Shown: positions 22,563 through 31,725, numbered from the stretch's first letter. The stretch: 64,000 nt of DNA from Streptomyces tateyamensis (GCF_003205575.1 NZ_PYBW01000058.1:16137-80136); one strand, 5' to 3'. A program made the numbers and translations. Notes: generated by a model not told the origin, from the sequence alone.

Positions 22563-23480
22563 ATGCTCAGGAATGTTATCGCGCCTGCGGGCGCCCACAC
22601 CCGGATTGCCGACGCGCACATCTGGGATGACGAACTGTCAGACACCGCCTTCCGGCTGCTGGTACGGGCGCTCGCCCTGTCCGGCGAGGCCGCACGGGCG
22701 ACCACCGTGACTGAGCTGGCGGCCGGGTTGGCCGGCGGGCGGCTCACGGTGGACCGGGCGCGGCGGCAGCTGGGCCGGGCCGGGCTGCTGCACAGCGTGG
22801 TGAAGCGCAGCAAGGCCGGGCGGTTGCGGACTGAGTCGCTGGTGTCGAGCGTGCCGCTGACCGAGGCCGAGGCGGAGGCGATCTTCCTCGGGCGGCGCCC
22901 TGCTGACCGGGTACCGGATGTCGGGAAGCGGCAGGACGGTCCGCCGGACATCCCGTCGCCCGGCACCGTAACCCCGGTAGTGGAACTACCGGAGGAGAAG
23001 GAATCCCCCCTACCGGTCCCGCCGCGCGAGAAGCCCGAGAAGCGAGGCGAGCCCGAGCCCGAGTCGCGCGCTCCCGGCGAGGCCGCCGCCGAGCAGCTGC
23101 TGCTGTCGCTGCGTCAGGTCGCGCCCGGCTTGGCGCTGGGTGCCCGCCAGGCAGCCCGGCTCGCCCCCCTCGCCGCCGAGTGGCTGGCCCGGGGCGCGAC
23201 CCCGGCGGAGTTGCGGCACGCGCTCACCTCTGCGCTCCCGCAGCCGGTCAAGTCCCCTGCGGCCCTGCTCCGCTGGCGGCTGCGCGAGCTGATGCCCGAG
23301 CCGAGGCGAGCCCGTCCGGCAGCACCCCCACTGACCACCTGCGAGGACTGCGACCGCGCGTTCCGACCAGTGCTGGGCGAGCAGCGCTGCGGGAGCTGCC
23401 GGACGGCCGCGCCACAACCGGTGGCAAGCGCAGCGCCAACGAACATCAGCTGGCGCGACCGCATCCGCCTGGCCACCTGA
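22563..23480 (+). CDS. Winged-helix-like protein with C-terminal zinc ribbon
   Basis: A 305-residue protein. Residues 15-95 look like a winged helix-turn-helix (DTAFRLLVRALALSGEAARATTVTELAAGL is the start; LTVDRARRQLGRAGLL the recognition part) of the kind seen in MarR/GntR-like and phage replication proteins. A Pro/Glu-rich linker (about 110-165) follows, then a helical domain and a ribbon at the C terminus with C-x2-C and C-x2-C pairs (CEDCDRAF, CGSCR). Related proteins occur near DUF397/XRE genes in Streptomyces. The AAGG next to the ATG is too close to serve it; AAGAGG ten bases upstream may. Function unknown. Confidence 0.75.
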   Translation: MLRNVIAPAGAHTRIADAHIWDDELSDTAFRLLVRALALSGEAARATTVTELAAGLAGGRLTVDRARRQLGRAGLLHSVVKRSKAGRLRTESLVSSVPLTEAEAEAIFLGRRPADRVPDVGKRQDGPPDIPSPGTVTPVVELPEEKESPLPVPPREKPEKRGEPEPESRAPGEAAAEQLLLSLRQVAPGLALGARQAARLAPLAAEWLARGATPAELRHALTSALPQPVKSPAALLRWRLRELMPEPRRARPAAPPLTTCEDCDRAFRPVLGEQRCGSCRTAAPQPVASAAPTNISWRDRIRLAT

Positions 23481-23486
23481 AACGCC

Positions 23487-23521
23487 GGTGGCCCGGTACG
23501 CGAACCGCGTACCGGGCCACC
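23487..23521. terminator. Bidirectional terminator, 16-base-pair perfect stem
   Basis: GGTGGCCCGGTACGCG and CGCGTACCGGGCCACC are exact complements separated by AAC. It lies seven bases after one stop codon and 20 bases before the end of the convergent transporter gene. Confidence 0.9.
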
Positions 23522-23541
23522 GACCAGCCGAGCGACGGGCG

Positions 23542-25056
23542 TCAGTGCACGTCGCCCATCAGCCGGATCACGTTCTTGCGGTACATCACCAGCGCGACAC
23601 CGGCGACGATCGCCGCCGCGCCCTGGATGGCGAAGTAGACCGTGGATCCGGTCGCGTCGCCCAGACCCAGCTGGATCACGGCGGCCACGCAGTCACCGGC
23701 GGTGACGGCGAGGAACCAGACGCCCATCATCTGGCTGGCGTACTTGGCCGGGGCCAGCTTGGTGGTGACCGACAGGCCGACCGGAGACAGGGTCAGCTCG
23801 CCGACCGTCTGGACCAGGTAGACCAGGGCCAGCCAGAGCGGGCTGACCTTGACGCCGCCGGAGGCCGCGGCCATCGCCAGCATCATGACGAAGAACGAGG
23901 CACCGATCATCAGCAGGCCGATGGCGAACTTCATGGTGGTGCTGGGGTTCTTGGCGCGGCGCGCCAGCCACACCCAGAGCCAGGCGAAGACCGGGGCCAG
24001 CGCCATGATGTACAGCGGGTTCAGCGACTGGAACCAGCTGGACGGGAAGTGCCAGCCGAGGAGCGACAGGTTGGTGTTGTCGTCGGCGAACACGCTCAGG
24101 GTGGAGCCGGACTGGTCGTAGATCATCCAGAACACGGCGGCGACCACGAAGAACCAGATGTAGCCGCTGATCTTGGACTGCTCGGACTCGGTCAGTTCCT
24201 TGTCCCGCTTGAAGCGGGCGAAGACCAGCACCGGGATCGCGATGCCGGCGATCGACAGCGGCCAGACCGCCCAGGAGATGGTGAAGTGGCCGGTCAGCAC
24301 CACGACCGCGTAGAAGGCCAGGGCCAGCGCGACCCAGAAGGCGCCCTTCTTGAGCAGCGCGCTCTTCTCGGCGGCGGTGATCGGCGAGCCGACCACGTCG
24401 CTCTTGGCGCTCAGGTGGCGGGTGCCCATCAGGTACTGGCCCAGGCCCAGCGCCATGCCTACGCCGGCCAGCGCGAAGCCCAGGTGCCAGTCGACGCTCT
24501 GGCCGACGGTGCCGATGACCAGCGGGGCGGCGAAGGCACCGAGGTTGATGCCCATGTAGAAGATGGTGAAGCCGCCGTCCCGGCGGGGGTCGTTCGGGCC
24601 GTCGTACAGGTGGCCGACCATGGTGGAGATGTTGGCCTTGAGCAGGCCGGAGCCGGCCGCGATGAAGACCAGGCCGACGAAGAACGAGGCCTTGACCGGG
24701 ACCGCCAGCAGGAAGTGGCCGATCATGATCACGGCGCCGCCGAGGGCCACCGTCTTGCGGGCCCCGAGGAAGCGGTCGGCTATCCAGCCGCCCGGCAGGG
24801 CGAGCAGGTAGACCATCGCGTTGTAGACGCTGTAGATCGCCGTCGCGAGCGCGACCTTCATGCCCAGGCCGCCGTGGTTGGTCCCGGCGACCATGTAGAG
24901 CACGAGCAGGGCCCGCATGCCGTAGAAGCTGAACCGCTCCCAGGTCTCGGTCATGAAGAGCGTGGCGAGTCCGCGGGGGTGCCCGAGGAAGGTCTTGCCG
25001 CCGCCGGACTGGTGCCCGGGCTGTACGCCGGGCTCCCAGGTGGTGGTTGACGCCAT
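23542..25056 (-). CDS. POT-family proton-coupled oligopeptide transporter
   Basis: Imports di- and tripeptides with protons. The 504-residue membrane protein has about 14 hydrophobic segments. The POT signature is present: ETWERFSFYGMRALLVLYMV near residues 41-60, which includes the ExxERFxYY-type proton motif, and the PTR2 pattern around GGWIADRFLGARKTV and GFTIFYMGINLGAF. WxxWxxxYDQ (FWMIYDQSGSTLSVFAD) is typical of the C half. The start MASTTTW at 25056 has AAGGAA upstream; the longer upstream frame has no transmembrane or conserved sequence. Its promoter must lie in the long gap to its right. Confidence 0.93.
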   Translation of the reverse strand: MASTTTWEPGVQPGHQSGGGKTFLGHPRGLATLFMTETWERFSFYGMRALLVLYMVAGTNHGGLGMKVALATAIYSVYNAMVYLLALPGGWIADRFLGARKTVALGGAVIMIGHFLLAVPVKASFFVGLVFIAAGSGLLKANISTMVGHLYDGPNDPRRDGGFTIFYMGINLGAFAAPLVIGTVGQSVDWHLGFALAGVGMALGLGQYLMGTRHLSAKSDVVGSPITAAEKSALLKKGAFWVALALAFYAVVVLTGHFTISWAVWPLSIAGIAIPVLVFARFKRDKELTESEQSKISGYIWFFVVAAVFWMIYDQSGSTLSVFADDNTNLSLLGWHFPSSWFQSLNPLYIMALAPVFAWLWVWLARRAKNPSTTMKFAIGLLMIGASFFVMMLAMAAASGGVKVSPLWLALVYLVQTVGELTLSPVGLSVTTKLAPAKYASQMMGVWFLAVTAGDCVAAVIQLGLGDATGSTVYFAIQGAAAIVAGVALVMYRKNVIRLMGDVH

Positions 25057-25526
25057 CTGTTGTGGTTCCTTGCCTGACTGTCCGGGACTCCGTGCGCCCT
25101 GTGGTGTGGCGGCGGGTCCGGTGCACCGCGCGGCCTGGGGCTGCTCGCCCAGGGGGGATCCGCGGTACATGACATGGGGACCGGACCACTGTACGTCGCG
25201 ATATTCCACGACATGACGGGACAAAAGACGCCGAATGAATAACAGATAGGTCAAGCGAGTCCGCTTGGAGTGCGGGAATCGATGGTACGGCAGGAACAAC
25301 GCCTTCGAAGACAAGGTCCAATCGCAGATTCTCTCCCTTCAGCGGGCGTGTCACCGAACGTGTCCGTGATCGCCGGGGCTCCGGGCCCGGTTACCCGCTG
25401 TGTCCTTCTTCACAGGAACCGGCGGCCGGCGCGGGGCGTCGCGTGACCCCGCGCGCTCGGTCGTGCACTCCGCCGCTACCGGGCCCGACCGCCGGAAAGC
25501 CGTCACCGGACCACTACGATCGGCCC
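25057..25526. other. 470-base gap between peptide transporter and two-component genes
   Basis: No gene is supported here. 25190-25330 is clearly richer in A and T than its surroundings and probably holds the transporter promoter on the minus strand. CAAGCG (25252-25257) and CGCTTG (25262-25267) form a six-base inverted repeat with a four-base loop. The right end holds the -10 of the response regulator gene. The long leader could also carry regulation of the transporter that I cannot identify. Confidence 0.5.
25515..25520 (+). promoter_or_regulatory. Putative -10 element of the response regulator gene
   Basis: TACGAT ends six bases before the ATG at 25527 and there is no ribosome site, fitting a leaderless mRNA. 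Confidence 0.5.
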
Positions 25527-26201
25527 ATGACCTGTGTGCTGCTCGCCGAGGACGACCCGGCTATCTCGGAACCGCTGGCCCGTGCGCTGCGCCGCGAGGG
25601 CTACGAGGTCCTGGTCCGCGAGGACGGCCCCTCGGCGCTGGAGGCGGGGCTGGAGGAGGAGGTCGACCTGGTCGTCCTCGACCTCGGCCTGCCGCAGATG
25701 GACGGCCTGGAGGTGTGCCGCCGGCTGCGCGCGGACGGCCGCAGCTGCCCGGTACTGGTGCTCACCGCCCGGGCCGACGAGGTCGACACCGTGGTCGGCC
25801 TGGACGCAGGTGCCGACGACTACGTGACCAAGCCGTTCCGGCTGGCCGAACTGCTGGCCCGGGTCCGGGCCCTGCTGCGGCGCGGCAACGTGGACTCGCT
25901 CTCCACCGGCGCGCACGGCGTGCGGATCGACATCGAGTCCCACCGGGCCTGGCTGGGCGAGGAGGAACTGACCCTCTCCGCCAAGGAGTTCGAGCTGCTG
26001 CGGGTGCTGGTGCGAGACGCCGGCCGGGTGGTGACCCGGGAGGACATCATGCGCCAGGTCTGGGACACCACCTGGTGGACCTCCACCAAGACCCTGGACA
26101 TGCACATCTCCTGGCTGCGCAAGAAGCTCGGCGACGACGCGACCAACCCGCGCTACATCGCCACCGTGCGCGGCGTGGGCTTCCGCTTCGAGAAGAACTA
26201 G
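25527..26201 (+). CDS. OmpR-family response regulator
   Basis: A 224-residue DNA-binding response regulator. Receiver domain residues 1-115: acidic pocket E8-D10, phosphorylation site D52 (VVLDLGLP), T80 and K102 (TKPF). The C-terminal winged helix (about 130-224) has the OmpR pattern (LSAKEFELLRVLVRDAGRVVTREDIMRQVW, IATVRGVGFRFE). The partner histidine kinase starts 11 bases after its stop. The signal and targets are unknown; the pair lies between a peptide transporter and purine genes, as in other Streptomyces as far as I recall. Confidence 0.94.
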   Translation: MTCVLLAEDDPAISEPLARALRREGYEVLVREDGPSALEAGLEEEVDLVVLDLGLPQMDGLEVCRRLRADGRSCPVLVLTARADEVDTVVGLDAGADDYVTKPFRLAELLARVRALLRRGNVDSLSTGAHGVRIDIESHRAWLGEEELTLSAKEFELLRVLVRDAGRVVTREDIMRQVWDTTWWTSTKTLDMHISWLRKKLGDDATNPRYIATVRGVGFRFEKN

Positions 26202-26211
26202 TACCGCTCCG

Positions 26212-27465
26212 TTGAAACGCCGCATGATCAACTCGCTGCTCGGCGTGGTGCTGGTGGTGGTGGCGGTGTTCTGCGTACCGCTCGCCCTGCTCGAGAAGCG
26301 CAGCATCGTCAGCAACGCCCAGGACCGGGTGGACGCCGCAGCGGTCCGGCTGCTCGGACTGGTGGAGACCCGGTTGGCGGCCGGCGAGCCGGTGACCGGC
26401 GAGCGGATCGGCAGCCAGGTGATCGAGGGCGACTACGCGGAGATCCGGATCCCGGGCCAGCCGGTGATCACCATCGGCACCCCGCCGGCCGGGCACCCGC
26501 TGACCGCCAGCGAGAGCGGTCCCAGCAGCGAGACGGTGACGGTCGAGCAGTCCCGGCACAACGTCGACCACGAGATCGGCAACATGCTGCTGCTGCTCGG
26601 CCTGGTCGCACTGCTGGCCGTGCAGGCCGCGGTGGCCCTGGCGGTCTGGCAGGCCCGCCGGCTGGCCCGGCCGCTCACCGACCTGGCCGAGACCGCCGAG
26701 CGGCTCGGCTCCGGCGACCCGCGCCCGCGCGACCGCCGCTACGGAGTGCCCGAACTGGACCGGGTGGCCGAGGTGCTGGACGCCAGCGCCGAGCGGATCG
26801 GCCGGATGCTCACCGCCGAGCGGCGGCTGGCCGCCGACGCCTCGCACCAGCTGCGCACCCCGCTGACCGCGCTCTCCATGCGGCTGGAGGAGATCACCGC
26901 GCTCTGCGACCAGCCGGAGACGGTCCGCGAGGAGGCCAGCATCGCGCTGCAGCAGGTGGAGCGGCTGACCGACGTGGTGCAGCGGCTGCTCACCAACCAG
27001 CGCGACACCCACGGCCCGAGCGCGGCCGGCTTCGACCTGGACGAGGTGGTCAAGCAGCAGCACGAGGAGTGGGCCGCCTCGATGCGCGGCACCGGCCGGC
27101 GGCTGGTGATCGAGGGGCTGGAGCACGTCACGGCGACCGGCACCCCCGGCACGGTCTCCCAGGTGCTGGCCACCCTGATCGAGAACTCGCTGATGCACGG
27201 CGGCGGCACGGTGACCCTGCGGGTGCGCTCCTCGGGCAGCTCGGCGGTGATCGAGGTCCAGGACGAGGGGCCGGGCGTGCCGCCGGAGCTCGGCAACCGG
27301 GTCTTCGAACGGGCCGTCAGCGGCCGCAACTCCACCGGCATCGGCCTGGCAGTGGCCCGCGACCTGGCGGAGGCGGACGGCGGGCGGCTGGAGCTGCTCT
27401 CGCTCAAGCCTCCGGTCTTCGCGCTCTTCCTGCCCCGAACCCGACCCGGCCAGGACCGGGCCTAG
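26212..27465 (+). CDS. Sensor histidine kinase
   Basis: A 417-residue membrane kinase, partner of the preceding regulator. Two transmembrane segments (about 7-27 and 123-145) enclose a roughly 95-residue extracytoplasmic sensor part. A HAMP-like linker follows (RRLARPLTDLAETAERLGSGD), then the dimerisation helix with phospho-acceptor H212 (ASHQLRTPL), an N box (LIENSLMHGG) and glycine-rich ATP boxes (DEGPGVPPE, GIGLAVARDL). The frame opens with TTG at 26212; ATG 26224 would give MINSLLG and lose the basic N terminus. The conserved Phe of the F box is replaced in the region RNSTGIG, within family variation. Confidence 0.93.
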   Translation: MKRRMINSLLGVVLVVVAVFCVPLALLEKRSIVSNAQDRVDAAAVRLLGLVETRLAAGEPVTGERIGSQVIEGDYAEIRIPGQPVITIGTPPAGHPLTASESGPSSETVTVEQSRHNVDHEIGNMLLLLGLVALLAVQAAVALAVWQARRLARPLTDLAETAERLGSGDPRPRDRRYGVPELDRVAEVLDASAERIGRMLTAERRLAADASHQLRTPLTALSMRLEEITALCDQPETVREEASIALQQVERLTDVVQRLLTNQRDTHGPSAAGFDLDEVVKQQHEEWAASMRGTGRRLVIEGLEHVTATGTPGTVSQVLATLIENSLMHGGGTVTLRVRSSGSSAVIEVQDEGPGVPPELGNRVFERAVSGRNSTGIGLAVARDLAEADGGRLELLSLKPPVFALFLPRTRPGQDRA

Positions 27466-27493
27466 CAGGCCAGGCGCAGCAGGCCGGGCGCAG
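27466..27493 (+). repeat. Two 14-base tandem repeats after the kinase gene
   Basis: CAGGCCAGGCGCAG is followed at once by CAGGCCGGGCGCAG. The array starts at the base after the kinase stop codon and fills most of the 34-base gap to the convergent GtrA gene. Confidence 0.7.
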
Positions 27494-27499
27494 CGGCGG

Positions 27500-28027
27500 C
27501 TACCGCGCGAACTGCGGGCTGTCCTCGATGCTCAGGAGCCGCTCGGCCTCGGCCACCACCTCGGTCGGCTCGGCCAGCTCCGGCAGCGCGCGGAACACCC
27601 AGGTGCGGTAGGAGAAGAACCGGAACAGCGTGGCGATGCCGGTACCCAGCACCTTGGCGCCGTTGTAGGCGAGGGTGCTCGTCATGCCCAGGCCGTAGAC
27701 GGCGAACCAGACGGCGCCGTTCTCGATCAGCAGGCCGATCCCGCTGAACAGCAGGAACAGGGTGATCTCCCGGCGCCGCGAGGCCGCGTCGCTGTCCTTG
27801 TAGACCCAGTAGCGGTAGCCCAGGTAGTTGACCACGATCGCGACCAGGGTGCCGATCACCGAGCAGCGCACCGGCGCCCAGTGGGTCAGGTGCAGCACCG
27901 CGTTGGAGAGGCCGAAGTTCACCGCGAAGCCGACCAGACCGACCACGGCGAACTGCACTACCTCGCCCGAGACGCCGCGCAGCCGCTGGAGCAGGGAGGG
28001 ACGTCGGTGGGTGCGATTGGCGGTCAT
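27500..28027 (-). CDS. GtrA-family membrane protein
   Basis: A 175-residue protein with four hydrophobic segments in two pairs, the GtrA pattern: VVQFAVVGLVGFAVNFGLSNAVL, then VIGTLVAIVVNYLGYRYWVYKD (the NYxxxRxWVF signature), ITLFLLFSGIGLLIENG and GAKVLGTGIATLFRFFSYRTWVF. Family members move or hold polyprenyl-linked sugars for cell-surface polysaccharide or teichoic-acid decoration. Start is ATG 28027. It is divergent from purK and lies near ugd and other envelope genes. Substrate cannot be inferred. Confidence 0.9.
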   Translation of the reverse strand: MTANRTHRRPSLLQRLRGVSGEVVQFAVVGLVGFAVNFGLSNAVLHLTHWAPVRCSVIGTLVAIVVNYLGYRYWVYKDSDAASRRREITLFLLFSGIGLLIENGAVWFAVYGLGMTSTLAYNGAKVLGTGIATLFRFFSYRTWVFRALPELAEPTEVVAEAERLLSIEDSPQFAR

Positions 28028-28166
28028 CCGGTGAGTTCTCCGTACTGTCCGGGCACTGGGCCATCCAGGCTACCCGCCCCGCAGTACCGCCAAGTCCGCC
28101 CAACGGCCGCCCGGCCGCGGAGCGGGTCGGGCAGCCCGCCGCTGCACCCCCTTCGACCGGCCCGGA

Positions 28167-28172
28167 TATCCT
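28167..28172 (+). promoter_or_regulatory. Putative -10 element of purK
   Basis: TATCCT ends seven bases before the GTG at 28180; no ribosome site, consistent with a leaderless purKE mRNA. Confidence 0.45.
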
Positions 28173-28179
28173 TGCCTCC

Positions 28180-29337
28180 GTGACTCTCCCCGGCAGCGCA
28201 AAATTTCCCGTCGTGGGCATGGTGGGCGGCGGTCAGCTGTCCCGCATGACGCACGAGGCCGGCATTCCGCTCGGCATCCGCTTCAGGCTCCTCGCCGACA
28301 CCCCGCAGGACTCGGCGGCCCAAGTCGTCGGCGACACCGTGCTCGGCGACTACCGCGACCTGGACACCCTGCGCCGGTTCGCCGCCGACTGCGCCGTGGT
28401 CACCTTCGACCACGAGCACGTCCCCACCGAGCACCTGCGGGTCCTCCAGGCCGAGGGCGTCGCGGTCCGCCCGGGCCCGGACGCGCTGGTCAACGCGCAG
28501 GACAAGGGCGTGATGCGGGCCAAGCTGGACGCGATCGGCGTGCCCTGCCCGCGGCACCGGCTGGTCGCCGACCCGGCCGACGTGACGGCCTTCGCCGCCG
28601 AGGGCGACGGCTACCCCGTGGTGCTCAAGACGGTGCGCGGCGGCTACGACGGCAAGGGCGTCTGGGTGGTGGCCGACGAGACCGAGGCACAGGCCCCGTT
28701 CCTGGCCGGCGTCGCGGTGCTGGCCGAGGAGAAGGTGGACTTCCTGCGCGAGCTGGCCGCCAACGTGGTCCGCTCACCCAGCGGCCAGGCGGTCGCCTAC
28801 CCGGTGGTGGAGAGCGTCCAGGAGCACGGGGTGTGCGCCGAGGTCACCGCGCCCGCCCCCGGCCTGGACCCGGCCCTCGCCAACGAGGCCCAGGAGCTGG
28901 CGCTGCGGATCGCCGGCGAGCTGGAGATCACCGGCCACCTGGCGGTGGAGCTGTTCCAGACCAGGGACGGCCGGATCCTGGTCAACGAGCTGGCGATGCG
29001 ACCGCACAACTCCGGCCACTGGTCGATCGACGGCGCGGTCACCTCGCAGTTCGAGAACCACCTGCGCGCGGTACTGGACCTGCCGCTGGGCGACCCGCGC
29101 CCGCGGGCCAAGTGGACCGTGATGGTCAACGTGCTCGGCGGCGACTACCCGGACATGTACCACGCCTACCTGCACTGCATGGCCCGCGACCCGGGCCTGC
29201 GGATCCACATGTACGGCAAGGACGTGAAGCCCGGCCGCAAGGTGGGCCACGTCACCGTCTTCGGGGACGACCTCGAGGACGTGCGCGAGCGGGCGCGCCA
29301 CGCGGCCGCGTACCTGAGAGGCACGATCACCGAATGA
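28180..29337 (+). CDS. purK: N5-carboxyaminoimidazole ribonucleotide synthase
   Basis: Uses ATP and bicarbonate to turn AIR into N5-CAIR in purine synthesis. The 385-residue ATP-grasp protein starts at GTG 28180 and shows VVGMVGGGQLSRMTHEAGIPLG (nucleotide fold start), TFDHEHVPTEHL, VVLKTVRGGYDGKGVWVV (ATP-grasp loop), and ELAMRPHNSGHWSIDGAVTSQFE, the PurK hallmark. It overlaps purE by four bases (ATGA), so both products of the two-step route are translated together. Confidence 0.96.
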   Translation: MTLPGSAKFPVVGMVGGGQLSRMTHEAGIPLGIRFRLLADTPQDSAAQVVGDTVLGDYRDLDTLRRFAADCAVVTFDHEHVPTEHLRVLQAEGVAVRPGPDALVNAQDKGVMRAKLDAIGVPCPRHRLVADPADVTAFAAEGDGYPVVLKTVRGGYDGKGVWVVADETEAQAPFLAGVAVLAEEKVDFLRELAANVVRSPSGQAVAYPVVESVQEHGVCAEVTAPAPGLDPALANEAQELALRIAGELEITGHLAVELFQTRDGRILVNELAMRPHNSGHWSIDGAVTSQFENHLRAVLDLPLGDPRPRAKWTVMVNVLGGDYPDMYHAYLHCMARDPGLRIHMYGKDVKPGRKVGHVTVFGDDLEDVRERARHAAAYLRGTITE

Positions 29338-29861
29338 CGAGCAATCCCGTTGTCGGCATCGCGATGGGCTCCGACTCCGACTGGTCGGTGATGGAGGCCG
29401 CGGCCCAGGCGCTGGACGAGTTCGAGGTGCCCTACGAGGTGAACGTCCTGTCGGCGCACCGGATGCCGCGCGAGATGATCGCCTACGGCGAGCAGGCGCA
29501 CACCCGCGGCCTGAAGGCGATCATCGCGGGCGCCGGCGGTGCGGCCCACCTGCCGGGCATGCTGGCCTCGGTCACCCCGCTGCCGGTGATCGGCGTGCCG
29601 GTGCCGCTGCGCTACCTGGACGGCATGGACAGCCTGCTCTCGATCGTGCAGATGCCGGCCGGTGTGCCGGTGGCCACCGTCTCGGTCGCCGGGGCCCGCA
29701 ACGCCGGCCTGCTCGCGGTGCGCATGGTGGCCGCCTTCGACCCGGAGCTGACCGAGAAGATGGTCGACTTCCAGACCGAGCTGAACCACCAGGCGACCGA
29801 GAAGGGCGCCAAGCTGCGCGCCAAGGTCGCCGGTTCGACCTCCTTCGGCTTCAGCCGCTGA
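29334..29861 (+). CDS. purE: N5-carboxyaminoimidazole ribonucleotide mutase
   Basis: Converts N5-CAIR to CAIR, the step after PurK. The 175-residue protein has the class I PurE motifs GIAMGSDSDWSVM near the N terminus, VLSAHRMP with the catalytic His, IIAGAGGAAHLPGM and GVPVPLRYLDGMDSLLSIVQMP. Class I fits with the adjacent purK. The stop codon lies inside a tandem repeat described separately. Confidence 0.96.
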   Translation: MTSNPVVGIAMGSDSDWSVMEAAAQALDEFEVPYEVNVLSAHRMPREMIAYGEQAHTRGLKAIIAGAGGAAHLPGMLASVTPLPVIGVPVPLRYLDGMDSLLSIVQMPAGVPVATVSVAGARNAGLLAVRMVAAFDPELTEKMVDFQTELNHQATEKGAKLRAKVAGSTSFGFSR

Positions 29862-29906
29862 CGGTCCTTAAGTCGCTGACGGCCTTTCAGCTGCTGACGG
29901 TCCGTC
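29853..29906 (+). repeat. Three 18-base tandem repeats across the purE stop codon
   Basis: Units at 29853-29870, 29871-29888 and 29889-29906 share the core GCTGACGG at the same position. The first unit contains the last codons and stop of purE. The array sits between convergent genes, and I see no strong hairpin there. Confidence 0.7.
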
Positions 29907-29920
29907 GCCCCGGGGCACGG

Positions 29921-30331
29921 CTACAGCTGCGGGATCTCGATGGCCGGGCAGCGGTCCATGACCATCCGCAGCCCGGCCGCCGTGGTCCGCGCGTAGGCCG
30001 CCTCGTCGATCACGTCGAGCTGGAACCAGACCGCGCGGGCCCCGGCCGCCACCGCCTGGTCGGCCACCTCGCCGGCCAGCGAGCTGTTGACGAAGACGTC
30101 CACCACGTCGACCGGGAAGGGGATCTCGGCCAGCGAGGCGTACCCCTGCTCGCCGAGCACCGACTCGGCCTTGGGGTGCACCGGCACGATCCGCTTGCCG
30201 TACCGCTGCAGCACCTGCGCCACCCCGTAGGCGGCGCGCCGCTGGTTGCTGGACAGGCCCACCACGGCCCAGGTGTCCCCGGTGCGGGTGAGGATCTCGC
30301 GGACGGCGTCAAGGTCGCGGTAGTCGGTCAT
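29921..30331 (-). CDS. CoA-binding-fold protein
   Basis: A 136-residue protein of the CoA_binding_2 group (YccU-like). It consists of one Rossmann-type domain: DTWAVVGLSSNQRRAAYGVAQVL at residues 18-40, KRIVPVHPKAESVLGEQGYASL, VDVVDVFVNSSLAGEVADQAV and ARAVWFQLDVIDEAAY. These proteins bind CoA or nucleotides, but their role is unknown. The ATG at 30331 was preferred to a longer frame because it starts just before the conserved fold. It follows ugd on the same strand after 53 bases. Confidence 0.85.
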   Translation of the reverse strand: MTDYRDLDAVREILTRTGDTWAVVGLSSNQRRAAYGVAQVLQRYGKRIVPVHPKAESVLGEQGYASLAEIPFPVDVVDVFVNSSLAGEVADQAVAAGARAVWFQLDVIDEAAYARTTAAGLRMVMDRCPAIEIPQL

Positions 30332-30384
30332 GCCGGTGACAACCGACCTGGCCGGGCCGCCATTCCGCGCCGGCACGGGAGCGC

Positions 30385-31725
30385 TCAGCTGGGCCGGCCC
30401 ATCGCCCGGTAGGTCCAGCCGGCCTCGCGCCAGCGCGGGCCGTCGAGCACGTTGCGCCCGTCCAGGATCCGCCGCTCGGCGACCACCGCACCCAGCGCCA
30501 CCGGGTCCAGCTCGCGGAACTCCTGCCACTCCGTCAGGTGCAGCACCACGTGGGCGCCGACCGCGGCCTCGGCGGGGGAGGCGGCGTAGGAGAGCGAGGG
30601 GAACATCTTGCGGGCGTTGTCCATCGCGCGCGGGTCGTAGACGGTCACCTCGGCGCCCTGCAGCTGGATCTGGGCGGCCACGTTGAGCGCGGGCGAGTCG
30701 CGGATGTCGTCCGAGTCCGGCTTGAACGCCGCGCCCAGCACCGCCACCCGGCGGTCCAGGAAACCGCCGCCGCACTGCTCGCGGGCCAGCTCCACCATCC
30801 GGGAGCGGCGCCGCATGTTGATCGAGTCCACCTCGCGCAGGAAGGTGAGCGCCTGGTCGGCGCCCAGCTCGCCGGCCCGGGCCATGAAGGCGCGGATGTC
30901 CTTGGGCAGGCAGCCGCCGCCGAAGCCGAGGCCGGCGTTGAGGAACCGGCCGCCGATCCGGTCGTCGTAGGAGAGCGCCTTGCTGAGCAGCGTGACGTCC
31001 GCGCCGGAGGCCTCGCAGACCTCGGCCATCGCGTTGATGAAGGAGATCTTGGTGGCCAGGAAGGAGTTGGCGGCGGCCTTGACCAGCTCGGCGGTCGGGT
31101 AGTCGGTGACCACCATCGGCACGCCCTCGGCCATCGGCGTCGCGTAGACCTCGCGCAGCAGTTCCTCGGCCCGGCCGCCCTCGCGCACCCCGATCACGAT
31201 CCGGTCCGGGTGCAGGGTGTCGCCGACCGCGAAGCCCTCGCGCAGGAACTCCGGGTTCCAGGCCAGCTCCACCTGCTCACCGGCCGGGGCCAGCGCGGCC
31301 AGCCGCTCGGCCAGCCGGCCGGCGCTGCCCACCGGCACGGTCGACTTGCCGACCACCAGGGCCGGGCGGGTCAGCTGCGGGGCCAGCGCGTCCACCGCGG
31401 CGTCCACGTAGGACATGTCGGCGGCGAATTCGCCCTTGCGCTGCGGAGTGTTCACACAGATGAAGTGCACGTCCGCGAATTCCGCGACCTCGGCGACCGA
31501 GGAGGTGAAGCGCAGCCGCCCGGTCGAACCGGGGTGGCCCACCACGTGCTTGACCAGCAGGTCGGACAGCCCGGGCTCGTACATCGGCACCCGGCCGGCC
31601 GCCAGGGCGGCGAGCTTGTCCTGGTCCACGTCCAGGCCGATCACCTCGAACCCGAGCTCCGCCAGGCAGGCCGCGTGGGTCGCGCCGAGGTAGCCGGTAC
31701 CGATGACCGAGATGCGCAGGGCCAC
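30385..31725 (-). CDS. ugd: UDP-glucose 6-dehydrogenase
   Basis: Oxidises UDP-glucose twice with NAD+ to UDP-glucuronate for surface polysaccharides. The 446-residue protein starts with the NAD-binding ISVIGTGYLGATHAACLAELG, has VNTPQ, GKSTVPVGS, the NPEFLREG substrate motif, and GFGGGCLPKDIRAF with the catalytic cysteine near residue 265. The C-terminal domain has VAVLGAAFKPDSDDIRDSPAL. ATG 31725 follows a weak AGGGGAA. Divergent from the acyl-CoA dehydrogenase gene. UDP-GlcA may feed the glycosyltransferases found further on. Confidence 0.94.
   Translation of the reverse strand: MALRISVIGTGYLGATHAACLAELGFEVIGLDVDQDKLAALAAGRVPMYEPGLSDLLVKHVVGHPGSTGRLRFTSSVAEVAEFADVHFICVNTPQRKGEFAADMSYVDAAVDALAPQLTRPALVVGKSTVPVGSAGRLAERLAALAPAGEQVELAWNPEFLREGFAVGDTLHPDRIVIGVREGGRAEELLREVYATPMAEGVPMVVTDYPTAELVKAAANSFLATKISFINAMAEVCEASGADVTLLSKALSYDDRIGGRFLNAGLGFGGGCLPKDIRAFMARAGELGADQALTFLREVDSINMRRRSRMVELAREQCGGGFLDRRVAVLGAAFKPDSDDIRDSPALNVAAQIQLQGAEVTVYDPRAMDNARKMFPSLSYAASPAEAAVGAHVVLHLTEWQEFRELDPVALGAVVAERRILDGRNVLDGPRWREAGWTYRAMGRPS

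Noticed and set aside
20278..23480. Integrated plasmid or prophage
   Set aside because: No integrase, excisionase, replication, tra or phage structural gene and no flanking direct repeat were found; accessory patch is the most that can be said.
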